Shown piece after piece: positions 8,519 through 17,278 of a DNA stretch of 64,000 bases. How positions within the stretch are numbered: the stretch's first letter is position 1; each line of letters begins with the position of its first letter. Below the pieces are notes generated by a model, which did no database searches, had not been told where the DNA came from, and saw only the letters and a list, made by a program, of their open reading frames with translations. The stretch comes from Streptomyces sp. NBC_00193. Lineage in GTDB: Bacteria; Actinomycetota; Actinomycetes; Streptomycetales; Streptomycetaceae. The position numbers were made by a program, and so were the translations under genes. The stretch is from positions 186,001 to 250,000 of the forward strand of contig NZ_JAPEMM010000002.1 in the NCBI RefSeq assembly GCF_026342735.1, in the 5' to 3' direction.

Positions 8519-8639
8519 TAGTGCTCCGCGGACGATGTTGCCTCGGCGGCGCGCACGCCGGCCTGGTCCGCATCCACCGCGCTGGTCGGCACCGGACCGC
8601 GGCGCCAGGCCCGGGTGGTGCGGTGCTGCGCGGGGAACC

Positions 8640-8920
8640 CGTACGAGCGCCCCCTGTGGCCATTGCAGCCGGCCACAGAGCCCAGCGGCAACGGCTTAAG
8701 ACCGGAAGGGGTGCTGCTCAGGCGGACGACCGCCACATCCTCGTGCGCCACCCTCCAGACCGGGGAAGCGTAGCTGTACCGGTGTACCAGGCCCCCCTCC
8801 GGCAAGCTCGACGACGTGGGCGCAGGTGACCAGCAGTCCGTCGGCCACCAGCAAGCCGGGCCCGGCGACCCTTCCGTCCGATCCGAGGATTTGAGCCACC
8901 GCAGCAGGCAGGACCCCCAT
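8640..8920 (-). pseudogene. Trypsin-like protease, truncated and frameshifted
   Basis: ATG 8920 opens an effector-associated type trypsin domain: AVAQILGSDGRVAGPGLLVA, then DGLLVTCAHVVELAGG with the catalytic His. Near 8765 the reading moves to another frame: HEDVAVVRLSSTPSGLKPLP (catalytic Asp), then GSVAGCNGHRGRSYGFPAQH, and it ends near 8640 before the serine. One frameshift plus loss of the C-terminal half make it non-functional. It directly follows a Trypco1 gene, the usual partner of such proteases. Confidence 0.75.
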
Positions 8921-8953
8921 GCCCCGGGTGTCTTTGCGATGCCGGTCAGCGGA

Positions 8954-9304
8954 TCAGCCTGCCCCTTCGTCCGGATGCCGAGGATGACCCGTGTCGCCGT
9001 CCTTCACCTTCCACGACATGATCACTTTGAGGTGGCAACCCGCTTGACTCTTGGTGATCACCGCCCCGGCCTGGGCGGCAAGGTCGACACCGAACTCGAC
9101 CGCAATCTCGTCGGGACGGCCCTCGCGCAGTTGGTCGAGTACGGTGCGAGCCGCCTCCGTCACCGGCGCAAGTGCTTCTTGCAGCGTCCTGGGCAGCTCA
9201 CCAATGGCCTCACCGAGGCGGCCAGCCTTCACCGGTCCCTCCACCACACCTGCGGGTACCTCGACCAGAATGCAGCCCCCGTCGCCGTCGCCGAATGACG
9301 TTTG
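8954..9304 (-). pseudogene. Trypco1 (trypsin-co-occurring domain 1) protein without a clear start
   Basis: The reading contains SFGDGDGGCILVEVP, GRLGEAIGELPRTLQEALAP and the signature EIAVEFGVDLAAQAGAVITK followed by VIMSWK, which is the hallmark of the CU044_2847/Trypco1 family. Homology-like sequence starts near 9304, but no start codon lies there; the first usable one is GTG 9247, inside the domain. Trypco1 proteins are encoded beside trypsin-like peptidases in NTP-dependent conflict (immunity-like) systems; here the next gene is exactly such a protease, 33 bases downstream, also broken. Confidence 0.75.
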
Positions 9305-9604
9305 TCCGCCCGGGTGTACCTCGGCGCCCTTTCACGGCTCTTGGCGCGCATAGCTGTGCTCGCCACCCCTTGAGGAGAAGCCGCGCGTTCGAGAAGGAAG
9401 CTGTCGGTTCTGGCCGCTGTTTGTGTGAGTGCCCTGGCGGATGCAAGACGCAGGTAAAGCATGGGCTTTAGTCCCTACTGATCTTGAATGGACTGCTCGT
9501 GGTGGCGGTCCACCTTCCCAACTGCCTGCGAAGATGCACGATGTGATCATTCGGCAACAGCTCGACTGCACCGCCAACGACGCCCCGGCAAGGGTGCCGT
9601 TCGG

Positions 9605-9782
9605 CGAATTCAGGAATGTCTTCCCGATCACGCCTACAGTCGCGGGCGGTTCGCCGCAGGGGCGCGGTGATGTTGGTGGCGTCGAGCTTCCGGTGGACGC
9701 AGATGGCAAGGTTGCGCAGGGAGGCCATGGTGCGGGGCAGGTGGCCGGAGCTGTGACCGATACGGACGACGCGCCGCGGTGA
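9605..9782 (-). pseudogene. Transposase C-terminal remnant (IS4/ISAs1-like)
   Basis: The minus strand reads VRIGHSSGHLPRTMASLRNL followed by AICVHRKLDATNITAPLRR. The pattern R(T/I)G...PR(T/V)MA(S/T)LRNLAI...TNI is the conserved tail of IS4/ISAs1-group transposases. Nothing of the DDE core is present. Confidence 0.6.
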
Positions 9783-9867
9783 TAGCCTCCCGATCGTGCC
9801 CCGCAGGCGGTGCGCCCGGTCGGGTGCGCGGTGGGCGGGCGCAAGATTTCCCAGGGGTTCCACCTCC

Positions 9868-10788
9868 ATGTCAGACGAGACTCAACTCGAAGAATTTCTG
9901 AAGTTCCAGCAGGGCATCATCGACGAATTCCGTGCCAACGCCGGGAAAGTCGGCGGGATGTTCGAGGGTTCCACCCTGTGCCTCCTCACCACAAGGGGGG
10001 CCCGCACCGGCCGGCCCCGCACCCAGCCGCTCGGGCTGATGCAGATCGACGGGCAGGACCTGGTCGTCGCCTCGGCGGCCGGCGCACCGGGCCATCCGGC
10101 GTGGTACCACAACATCCGCAAGAACGCGGTCGTGACGGTCGAGACAGGCGCCCGGACCTACCGGGCGATCGCCTCGATCCCCCCGCGCGAGGAGCGCGAG
10201 AGGCTCTTCTCGGAGATCGCCGCTCAGCAGCCGGGGTACGGCGAGTACCAGACGAAGACGGACCGGATCATTCCGGTCGTCGCACTGCACCCGATCGACC
10301 TCGACCCCGACCGGGTCAAGCACCTCGGTGACGAACTCGTCGAACTACACGGTTGGCTGCGCGGTGAGCTTACGGACCTGCGCAGGCGGATCGACGACGT
10401 GGTCGAGGGCAGGGCGGACGACATCGCGCCGCAGGCCGAGGGCGGCAACCCGCTCGCCGAACTGCGGTCGCACTGCCTGGACTTCTGCCACGCGCTGAAC
10501 GTCCACCACACCGGCGAGGACATCGGCGCCTTCCCGGTGCTCCGCGAGCGGTTCCCCGCGTTGGAACCGGTGCTGGAGAGGTTCGCCGAGGAACACGAGA
10601 TCGTGGCCGACCTCCAGAACCGGATCAAGGAACTGGTCGAGGACTTCACTCCCGACCGGGACGACCCGGTACGGCTGCGGGAGGAGGTGGCGGACCTGGC
10701 GAACCGGCTCGAAGCCCACTTCGACGATGAGGAACGCCAACTCGTCACCGCGCTGAACGCGATGGGTCCCGCGCCGGTGCGCGGCTGA
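9868..10788 (+). CDS. F420-type nitroreductase (DUF385) fused to hemerythrin-like domain
   Basis: 306 residues from ATG 9868. Residues 10-145 match the deazaflavin-dependent nitroreductase fold, with the family phrase LLTTRGARTGRPRTQPLG and HPAWYHNIRKNAVVTVE. Residues 155-300 match an HHE hemerythrin bundle with candidate iron ligands His161, His214 and Glu217 (HHTGED), His243 (EEHE), and His284/Glu288 (HFDDEE). Family knowledge: F420H2-dependent reduction, and a di-iron O2/NO-sensing or -binding site. The fusion suggests an oxygen- or nitric-oxide-gated reductase (inference). A strong terminator follows at once, so it is monocistronic. Confidence 0.88.
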   Translation: MSDETQLEEFLKFQQGIIDEFRANAGKVGGMFEGSTLCLLTTRGARTGRPRTQPLGLMQIDGQDLVVASAAGAPGHPAWYHNIRKNAVVTVETGARTYRAIASIPPREERERLFSEIAAQQPGYGEYQTKTDRIIPVVALHPIDLDPDRVKHLGDELVELHGWLRGELTDLRRRIDDVVEGRADDIAPQAEGGNPLAELRSHCLDFCHALNVHHTGEDIGAFPVLRERFPALEPVLERFAEEHEIVADLQNRIKELVEDFTPDRDDPVRLREEVADLANRLEAHFDDEERQLVTALNAMGPAPVRG

Positions 10789-10793
10789 GCGTT

Positions 10794-10834
10794 CGCGGGG
10801 AGCACGGGCCCGCATCGGGCCCGTGCTCCCCGCG
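10794..10834. terminator. Perfect 19-bp hairpin terminator
   Basis: Arms CGCGGGGAGCACGGGCCCG (10794-10812) and its exact complement (10816-10834) with loop CAT, six bases after the nitroreductase/hemerythrin stop codon. There is no T tract, as is usual in Streptomyces. Confidence 0.9.
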
Positions 10835-11095
10835 TTCCGCCCCGGAGGCCGGTCCCGGCCCGCCGGCAGGCAAACGCGGCCGGCCCCGGCTGCCCCCGCA
10901 CCGCTGGTCGACGCTGTTGACCTGCGGAGATTCCTGGACCGTGGGCCCGGCCCGAGGGACCCCAAGGGGCGGGTCTACTCCTTCGATGCGCTGGTGCGCG
11001 CGGTAGCCCTGCCGGAGACCGCGCATGCGGTCGGCAGCAGCCGTTCTGACCGGGGACGAGCCTGACTGTCCATCCCCGCCGCAGGCCTGCTTGGC
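10835..11095. other. Possible transposase N-terminal debris
   Basis: A plus-strand frame reads VDAVDLRRFLDRGPGPRDPK followed by GRVYSFDALVRAVALPETAH, which vaguely resembles the start of ISAs1-type transposases (LL..VPDPRDRRGRRY). It is short and lacks a family-specific core, so this is only a suggestion. Confidence 0.2.
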
Positions 11096-12139
11096 TCAGG
11101 CTCCGAGTGCGCGGGTGAGCAGCATTCTGCGGTTGTTCGTCGACGTCTTGGCGAAGATCGACTTGAGGTGGTCCTGCACGGTGTTCTTGGTAAGAAACAT
11201 CTGATCGGCCACTGTGCGGCTGTCGCCGCCCTTCGCGAGGTGGCCGAGCAGTTCGGCCTCTCGGGCGCTCAGGGCGAATGCCCTGGTGAAGGCGGCGAGC
11301 CGCTCGGTCGGTGAGGTTTCCTCGATGGTGACGGCGATGTCGCGGCGGTCCGGTGGATCCGCGTCGCCGATCCGGGCGGCGCGCAGGGTCAGCCACAGGC
11401 CGTCCTTCAGGTGGACCCGGGCGCGTGGGGGGTTCGTGTCGACGCCTGCCTCGACGGCCAGTAGTTGGGCGGCGACGTTGTAGGCGCTCGCGGGGACCGG
11501 CGGCCGGCCGTGCTCGGGCGGCAGCAACACGCTTAGGTATGCGTGCGTTTCAGGGGTCTGGCCAAGTACCCGCAGGTCGTGGGAGAGCAGCAGTACCAAA
11601 GGACCTGGGCGTGGCCCGTCGGGCGGCCGTACGACGAAGGTCTCGGCCTGGCAGCGGCGTAGCCCCGCGGTCACCGGTCCGGTGAGGCAGGACAGGTACG
11701 AGGCCTCCGCGCGGGTGAAGTCCCGGTCGTACCGGTACAGGTCGAGGAAGCCCCAGCAGCCGAAGCGGTCCCTGAACACCATCGAGGCGACATCCCGCAC
11801 CCCGTAGCCGCTCAGCAGTTCGCGCCACAGGAGGCTGCGCGAGGGGCCCTGGTGTTCGCTCAGCCGGGCGACGCCCTCCAGTGCCGTCCAGCGGTTGACC
11901 TCGGTCAGGTACTTGAGGCGGATCAGCCGCGGCAGCTCGGGCAGGTCCGGGAAGTCCGCGATCGGCGCGCAGCCCACTGAGGTCTCCGGGTCGGTGAGCA
12001 GGAACGCGTACGCGTCGAACCCGGCGGTTGCACGCAGCTCGTCGAGGAGGCGAAGACGCAGGTCACGGGAGTCGCCGACGGCCTCGCAGAGGCGGACAAC
12101 ACGCGCGTGCGACCGCGCGTACGCGGCAGAGTCAGCCAT
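11096..12139 (-). CDS. LuxR-family transcriptional regulator
   Basis: 347 residues from ATG 12139. The C-terminal 65 residues are a LuxR/FixJ helix-turn-helix (LSAREAELLGHLAKGGDSRT, then QMFLTKNTVQDHLKSIFAKT). The N-terminal 270 residues resemble a GAF-like sensory region (GFDAYAFLLTDPETSVGCAP), as in Streptomyces regulators of this size. There is no receiver Asp pattern, so a small ligand is the likely signal. It is divergent from a small dimeric barrel protein across 93 bases, which is a likely target. Confidence 0.88.
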   Translation of the reverse strand: MADSAAYARSHARVVRLCEAVGDSRDLRLRLLDELRATAGFDAYAFLLTDPETSVGCAPIADFPDLPELPRLIRLKYLTEVNRWTALEGVARLSEHQGPSRSLLWRELLSGYGVRDVASMVFRDRFGCWGFLDLYRYDRDFTRAEASYLSCLTGPVTAGLRRCQAETFVVRPPDGPRPGPLVLLLSHDLRVLGQTPETHAYLSVLLPPEHGRPPVPASAYNVAAQLLAVEAGVDTNPPRARVHLKDGLWLTLRAARIGDADPPDRRDIAVTIEETSPTERLAAFTRAFALSAREAELLGHLAKGGDSRTVADQMFLTKNTVQDHLKSIFAKTSTNNRRMLLTRALGA

Positions 12140-12232
12140 GGTTCGAGGCTATCTCGCCATTCCCCACATATCTGGGATGTGCCTAGCCCCTGCCCCCTGC
12201 CCAGCATGGAGGCACCGGACCATGGAGGCGTC

Positions 12233-12520
12233 ATGTTCACTCTGCACATCGAGCACCCGATCACCGACTTCGCCGTATGGAAGAGCGCGTTCGACCGGTT
12301 CGCGCCCGTGCGGAACGAGGCGGGCGTACGGCGGCATCGGGTCCAGCGCCCGGTCAACGACCCGGCGTACGTGATCGTCGGCCTCGACTTCGATACCGCA
12401 GACCAGGCGGAACGGTTCCTCGGCTTCCTCCAGGCCCGGGTGTGGGCCTCACGGGACAATGCGCCGGCACTTGCGGGGATCCCGCAGACCCGGATCCTCG
12501 AGACGGACGAGGAACTGTGA
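12233..12520 (+). CDS. Small dimeric alpha/beta-barrel (ABM-like) protein
   Basis: 95 residues from ATG 12233 with GGAGG 4-5 bases upstream. The sequence MFTLHIEHPITDFAVWKSAF followed by GVRRHRVQRPVNDP and YVIVGLDFDTADQAERFLGF has the strand-helix-strand pattern of antibiotic-biosynthesis-monooxygenase/ferredoxin-like dimers. The family includes heme-degrading and quinone monooxygenases and also non-catalytic members, so the reaction cannot be named. It is divergent from the LuxR gene, probably co-regulated with it. Confidence 0.7.
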   Translation: MFTLHIEHPITDFAVWKSAFDRFAPVRNEAGVRRHRVQRPVNDPAYVIVGLDFDTADQAERFLGFLQARVWASRDNAPALAGIPQTRILETDEEL

Positions 12521-13387
12521 ATCAGGCCGAGGCCCTCAAGAGTGGCGGGCGAAGGGCATACGGACACCTCGATCGCGAGAAGAACCTCCTCCGATCAGCC
12601 GAAGAATGCAGCATCGCAAAGCTCTGACGGCCATCTCGCACCCGTGGTCAGGGTTGGGATCCCAGGCCAACGCCTCGGCATCGCGGCCACTCCAGCCTCG
12701 CGCCACGTTCACCGGCCGCTGCCCTGTCCGCATCCACGTGGCCTGGACGCCGGCCGATACCGGCGGAGGGGTGGCTCTGTACCTGAGGAAGAGGTTCTGG
12801 CACTCATTCCGGATGCTGCTGGCGATCTTGTCTGAGCTCGCCGGAATCTCGCTCCTTCGCTCCGTTCGGCCCGTCGACCAGAGGTGATGCGGGTGCCGTC
12901 TCGCTGCTGTGGTCGAGCTCCACGAGTCGCTGCGGGTCAGCGACTGCTGTAGGGCGACGCCCGTCCTCGCCACAGATCGCCGGCAGCGGCCAGGATCTGA
13001 GCCAGAATCACAACCCGGGTGAACAGAGCCGACCCGCTCGCACCGGACCGGACCTCCCACGGTCGCGGGGCCTCGATCGCCACGGCGATCAACGCTTCGG
13101 CTCTCGCGGTACAGCCGTTCGCGCTTGATCACTGCCCGGTAATACCGCCTCGGCCACCACCGATACGGGCCCCGGGGACGGGGCTCACTTCGCCGGAGGA
13201 ACGGATGCACCGCAGGAAGGATGCACCGCAGGAAGGATGCACCGCAGGAAGGATGCGCCGCACCCCTCGACTTGTCGGCCTGCCAGGCCGACGCCCCCGC
13301 CCGCGCCCTCCCCTGCGGTTCGGCCATCCGGGGAGGCGCAGTGGAGCCGGGGAGACATGAGCGGGTGGGGTGCGGGAGCATGATCAC
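12521..13387. other. Long gene-free stretch
   Basis: No frame on either strand shows convincing family features or a ribosome site with a sensible start. Codon periodicity is weak compared with the flanking genes. The stretch contains the 16-bp tandem repeat at 13203-13262. It may be decayed gene material. Confidence 0.4.
13203..13262. repeat. 16-bp tandem repeat, 3.75 copies
   Basis: Unit GGATGCACCGCAGGAA repeated three times exactly (13203-13218, 13219-13234, 13235-13250) and then a 12-base partial copy with one change (GGATGCGCCGCA). It is in a gene-free region upstream of a lipoprotein gene. Confidence 0.95.
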
Positions 13388-13933
13388 ATGCGCCGCTGGT
13401 CTCTGCCCCTGCTCCTCGCCGCGCTGCTCGCGGCACCCGGATGCGTCACCGTCCACCCCGCCCCCGGTCCAGTCGTGAAGGCCTCCCCGGCCACCGCGGC
13501 GGCCGACCGCAAACACCCGGCCCCCACCCGGCCCGAGCAGTACGCCGCCGAGCCTGCGGCACTGCCCCTCTCACCCCTGCCCGGCACCCATCCGTCCGGC
13601 CTCCGCGCCGACCCCGCGCAGCGCACGCCCGGCCCCGCCCACCCAGCTCCCGCAGCCGCGACGGAGCGGCGCAGCCCGAGTACTCCGCGCCGGTCCCGCC
13701 AGGAGCCCACACGGCCACACAGGGCCACCACTTCCAAGTCGCCCGCCGTGCGCCCCACCGTAAGGACCAGGCCCAAGACCACGGGCCCCGCGAAGGCCGG
13801 CTCCCGCACGCCCGCACCGCGCCGCCCTGGCCAGCCCGCACCCGGAGTGCGGGCCGGGGACATGGCCGCGCTGTGCCGCTCCGCACACGGCGTGAACAGC
13901 CCCACCATCACCGCACTGTGCAAGGACAGCTGA
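13388..13933 (+). CDS. Secreted Pro/Ala-rich lipoprotein
   Basis: 181 residues from ATG 13388, supported by GGGAG 9 bases upstream. The signal is MRRWSLPLLLAALLAAPGC with a clear lipobox. The mature part is Pro, Thr, Arg and Ala-rich and probably unstructured for about 130 residues. A short compact end with two Cys follows (GDMAALCRSAHGVNSPTITA and a final LCKDS), a pattern seen in several Streptomyces secreted proteins. Function unknown; perhaps a cell-wall spanning tether. Confidence 0.75.
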   Translation: MRRWSLPLLLAALLAAPGCVTVHPAPGPVVKASPATAAADRKHPAPTRPEQYAAEPAALPLSPLPGTHPSGLRADPAQRTPGPAHPAPAAATERRSPSTPRRSRQEPTRPHRATTSKSPAVRPTVRTRPKTTGPAKAGSRTPAPRRPGQPAPGVRAGDMAALCRSAHGVNSPTITALCKDS

Positions 13934-13959
13934 TCTGTCGCGGCGAAGGTTGAGCAGTC

Positions 13960-14469
13960 TCACAGAAGTCTGACCACAGCCTCTGCAGTCTCCTCAGCGG
14001 TGAGTGCGGTGGAGTCGAGGACGTTCTGCTCGTACGGGCCGAGATCGGCGAAGCCGTCGTAGATCTGGCCGAGAATGTCGAGGTCGGTGAGCGGGTGCTG
14101 GGAGCGGGACGCCCCACGGTCGAGCGCAGTTTCCCGATCAGGCCGCAGCACCACGTAGGTCAGCCCAACCGCCGCGGCCTTCGCCGCCTTCTCATACGCT
14201 TCCAGGAACCACGGCCCGATCACCCCGTCGACCACTGTGTGGTAACCCCCGGCGGCGTATCCGGCCGCGGCTCGGGCGATCACGCCGGTGACGGTCTCGT
14301 TCTGCGCGTGTGCCTCTGGCAGATACGGCGCCAGGGCACCCTGCTTGACCGCCGCATAGAAGTCGTCCGTGTGCAGGTGCACGCTGGGAGAGAGCCTGCT
14401 CTCGGCCAGAATTCGCGCGACGGTCGTCTTCCCTGACCCTGAGGGCCCGCTCACCAGGATGATCTTCAT
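13960..14469 (-). CDS. P-loop small-molecule kinase-like protein
   Basis: 169 residues; start ATG 14469 immediately gives MKIILVSGPSGSGKTT, the Walker A loop at residues 8-15. HTDDFY follows in the position of the substrate/Mg Asp pair, and VVLRPDRETALDRG forms the lid/basic region typical of chloramphenicol-phosphotransferase-like and adenylylsulfate-kinase-like P-loop kinases. The substrate is unknown. It is soluble. An in-frame GTG three codons upstream is an alternative start. It converges with the lipoprotein gene 13388-13933. Confidence 0.8.
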   Translation of the reverse strand: MKIILVSGPSGSGKTTVARILAESRLSPSVHLHTDDFYAAVKQGALAPYLPEAHAQNETVTGVIARAAAGYAAGGYHTVVDGVIGPWFLEAYEKAAKAAAVGLTYVVLRPDRETALDRGASRSQHPLTDLDILGQIYDGFADLGPYEQNVLDSTALTAEETAEAVVRLL

Positions 14470-14787
14470 TCTTCCCACCCTAGGCCCTCGCACATCTGCT
14501 CAGCCTTCGGTGAGACTGCTTCACCTTCGCTGCGACAGGACAACAGCGGTCGCCGACCTGCAGCCGAGTACTCGCAGAGGTAGTCGAGTGTGCGTTTCAG
14601 CTGGAAGGTGAACCTGCCGTACCGCTTTCCCTCCGATCTCCTCGCCCTCGGACGGGCACAGCACTACAGGCCCGTTCCAGGCCGGGTGATTCGCGGCAGT
14701 GGCTCTCGAATCGCACGAACCGTTCTGCCACCGCCGGGCACACCAGTGGGAAGCCACGGACAGGGGGGCCATTCGGCGCGCTTCGGG
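14470..14787. other. Gene-free stretch
   Basis: Upstream of the P-loop kinase gene and downstream of the four-helix membrane protein gene. I see no credible coding frame or strong hairpin here. Confidence 0.35.
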
Positions 14788-15345
14788 TCAATGGTGGCCT
14801 TGCCGTTCCGCAGTTGATGGTCCGCTGCGAACCCGTGACGCCGGGTGATGACTCTGAACCTCACAATTGGCGCTGCCGGTGCGCCGCTTGCGGCTGCTGC
14901 GCGTGGCGGAGACCGTGGCGATGGTCCACGCCGTCACCCACACGGCTCCGACAAGCAATGCCGCTAGCGCGGTGGGCATGTGGGGAGGGGTGGCGCCCAA
15001 GCTCGGTGCCAGACCCGCCGCGCGGGCGCCGAAGCCGAGAACGCCCGCTCCGACCATCGCGATGCCCGCCCAGGAAACGACGAGTGCCGGCCAGCGGACT
15101 AGCGGGGTCCCCGGCAGCCGGAGGAGGAGCAGCGCAACTAAGGCCATCAGCAGGCCGAGGGCCGCGTTGGCCAGTTGGGCGGTCTCTACGTTGGCGACGG
15201 TGGCGTAGGCCTCCGCCGGCGCGGGGAAGCCCGGCATGCCCAACTCGCCGTCCCGCGCCAGATCCACCTTGCTGACGGTGTAGGCGAGGGCGCCAAGGCA
15301 GGCGGTGAGGGCTGCGGCCAGGTGCTTCTTGTGGGATCGGGGCAT
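14788..15345 (-). CDS. Four-helix integral membrane protein
   Basis: 185 residues from ATG 15345 with AGGATG about 7 bases upstream. Predicted helices lie near residues 8-27, 57-76, 83-103 and 125-146, followed by a basic hydrophilic C-terminal tail of about 35 residues. The loop after helix 1 carries DLARDGELGMPGFPAPAEAY. This matches common uncharacterised Streptomyces membrane proteins with no assigned function. A strong hairpin lies about 50 bases upstream of its start. Confidence 0.75.
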   Translation of the reverse strand: MPRSHKKHLAAALTACLGALAYTVSKVDLARDGELGMPGFPAPAEAYATVANVETAQLANAALGLLMALVALLLLRLPGTPLVRWPALVVSWAGIAMVGAGVLGFGARAAGLAPSLGATPPHMPTALAALLVGAVWVTAWTIATVSATRSSRKRRTGSANCEVQSHHPASRVRSGPSTAERQGHH

Positions 15346-15393
15346 GGGCTCATCCTGCGGCGAGCAGCGGCCGGGACGCCGCCTCCGCAGGTA

Positions 15394-15427
15394 CAGACTT
15401 CCTCCCCCGTCTGGGGGAGGAAGTCTG
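15394..15427. terminator. 15-bp perfect hairpin
   Basis: Arms CAGACTTCCTCCCCC (15394-15408) and GGGGGAGGAAGTCTG (15413-15427), loop GTCT. It lies upstream of the membrane protein gene (start 15345) in the gene-free part 15346-15744. It may end transcription from either side or act as a leader structure; the rest of this stretch shows no gene. Confidence 0.7.
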
Positions 15428-15744
15428 GCTCCGACCCACCTGGCCCACCGCCCCACGCTCCCAGGTGCGCCATCACTCATCGACATCCCCGAGCATCTCG
15501 AGTCAGCCCCGATGCCGGGAATCGTCCACAGCCGCTCGTCGCTCTCACCTACGTAGCCAGGGCCCGAGGCGCGGGGTGAGCGCAGCAGTGCGGGCCGCCG
15601 CCCGGGAAGGTCGCGGCCCGCACAGGCCGGCCGGTGCAAAATCCCTGGCGAACGCGGCGGAGGCGGTGGCGAGGACGGCCCCCGGCCGCCGTCCCAGATC
15701 TGCCGCAGATCTACGCGGCGTGCACCCTGCAGGCGGCAGGGCTG

Positions 15745-15861
15745 TCAGCGGTAGGGGCGGAGTGCTTCGCGGAGACCAGTAACCAGGAGGTCGGGTTGTT
15801 CCGTGGCGAGGAAGTGGCCGCCGCGGGCGAGTTCGGACCAGCGGACGATGTTCGCGTTCGC
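15745..15861 (-). pseudogene. Alpha/beta hydrolase (epoxide-hydrolase type) tail
   Basis: The minus strand ends in NIVRWSELARGGHFLATEQP then DLLVTGLREALRPYR and a stop at 15745. The GGHF..EQP block carries the catalytic His of alpha/beta hydrolases of the epoxide hydrolase group. Everything N-terminal to it is missing. Confidence 0.7.
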
Positions 15862-16105
15862 ATTTCCCGGCGGGGGCCCGGCCGCTCCGCGCCTTGGAGG
15901 GGGTCGGGACGCGCGAGGAGGTGCAGGCGAGCAGCTGGAAACCCGCGCCCAGGTCATCTTCATCCTCACCGAGGACATCCCCGACGGCCCGGTCAGCGTC
16001 GTCTGTTGATCTTCACATTGAGCTCTGAGCAGGCCACCCGAATGGACGCACCTGAGGCCTGGTGGCCCCGGGAGGGCGGCTAGCGTCGACTGTCGGGTAT
16101 CTCGT

Positions 16106-16701
16106 ATGGCCGAAGGAGGGCCCGTTACTCCCCTACCCCGGCGTCCCGCGGCCCGTGTGGCCGCAGCCTTCGGGATCCTCGCCGCGCAGTCCCTGGCCCT
16201 GGGTGCCCTGGCTGCGGGCCCTGCTCACGCTTCCGTGCAGTACTACGAGATCCGCAGTCCGGACGGCAAATGCCTGGCCGTCCCAGGATCCTCCCAGACT
16301 CCGGGGCCGATGTAGTCCTGTGGGACTGTCTGGGAATCACGGACCAGCGGTGGCGGGTCACAAACGGCTTCGACAACCCTGTCGGGCAGCTGGAGGACCG
16401 GCCGGCCGGCCAACAAACCGATCACGTCCTCTTCCGCAAGCTCCGGGCACAGCACAGCGATAAGTGCCTTGCCCTGGCCGGAGACTGCTTCGACCTGGGT
16501 GTCGACATCGTGCAGGCGGACTGCTCGGACCAGAACCTGAACACAGAGTGGGGGCTGGAGGGACACGGGGACCGCTTCGAGATCGGCGACCAGCACTGCG
16601 TCGGTGTGACGGGCGGGAAACACCGCAACAACGGCACCCCCGTCGCCTACCAGGCCCGCACCGAGGAATGCCCGAAGTGGCAGTTTAAGCCCTGGCAATG
16701 A
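16106..16701 (+). pseudogene. Secreted ricin-type beta-trefoil lectin, frameshifted
   Basis: An N-terminal frame holds a signal peptide (AAAFGILAAQSLALGALAAG) and the first lectin repeat (IRSPDGKCLAVPG). It stops at TAG 16313, while the next frame continues ADVVLWDCLGITDQRWRVTN, then QHSDKCLALAGDCFDLGVDI and ending ECPKWQFKPWQ. The QxW and CLxxxG motifs identify a ricin B (R-type) lectin fold. A one-base change near 16305 separates the parts. A strong GAAGGAGGG at 16112-16120 is followed by GTT rather than a start codon, so initiation may also be damaged. Confidence 0.7.
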
Positions 16702-16882
16702 GCTGGATTGCGCTGGAGTTCCCCTCCCGGTGATGCGTGGTGAGGGCTCCGCCTGCGTCAGCGGTACGGGCTCCAACGGCCGAACCGGGCCATCAGCTCG
16801 TGGGCCGCGTCCTCGTCGGGCCGGCAGGCGGTGGGTGGCGGCGCCAACTGCGCCAAAGTCGCAGCATCACGGCCCGGACGGC

Positions 16883-17278
16883 TCAATGGTGCCCCGTGTG
16901 CGGGCGCACGGGGCGTGGCAGTGGCTGACGCCAGTCGCCCAGGCTCGTGAGGAGAAACTGGCGGGCCAAGGAACGTACGTCGTCCCACGCCGGATCTGTG
17001 GCCAGGGCGTTGTCCCAGAGGCCGACGCGACGGGTGGCATCGATCTCGCCGAGGCGACGGCCCATGGCCCGGAGGTCGCGCAGTTCGTCGGGCTCGAAGA
17101 TTCCGCGCTCCGCGAGTCCTTCGGAGACGCGGCAGAGGAGCTCCACTTCTTCAACGACGTCCTTCGTATCCGGCTCACGCTCGCCCAGCCAGGCAAGTTG
17201 ATCCTGGGGGTCGGCTGCCAGGAGAGCCATGAAGCGTAGCGTCCAGGTGTGCAGGTGCGCGTCGCCGAGATGGTTCAT
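16883..17278 (-). CDS. Hypothetical protein
   Basis: 131 residues from ATG 17278. All-helical, acidic and Leu-rich, with LGEREPDTKDVVEEVELLCR and GRRLGEIDATRRVGLWDNAL. No signal peptide or membrane segment. It resembles small conserved Streptomyces proteins of unknown role; I cannot assign one. It is divergent from the 17496 gene. Confidence 0.6.
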   Translation of the reverse strand: MNHLGDAHLHTWTLRFMALLAADPQDQLAWLGEREPDTKDVVEEVELLCRVSEGLAERGIFEPDELRDLRAMGRRLGEIDATRRVGLWDNALATDPAWDDVRSLARQFLLTSLGDWRQPLPRPVRPHTGHH

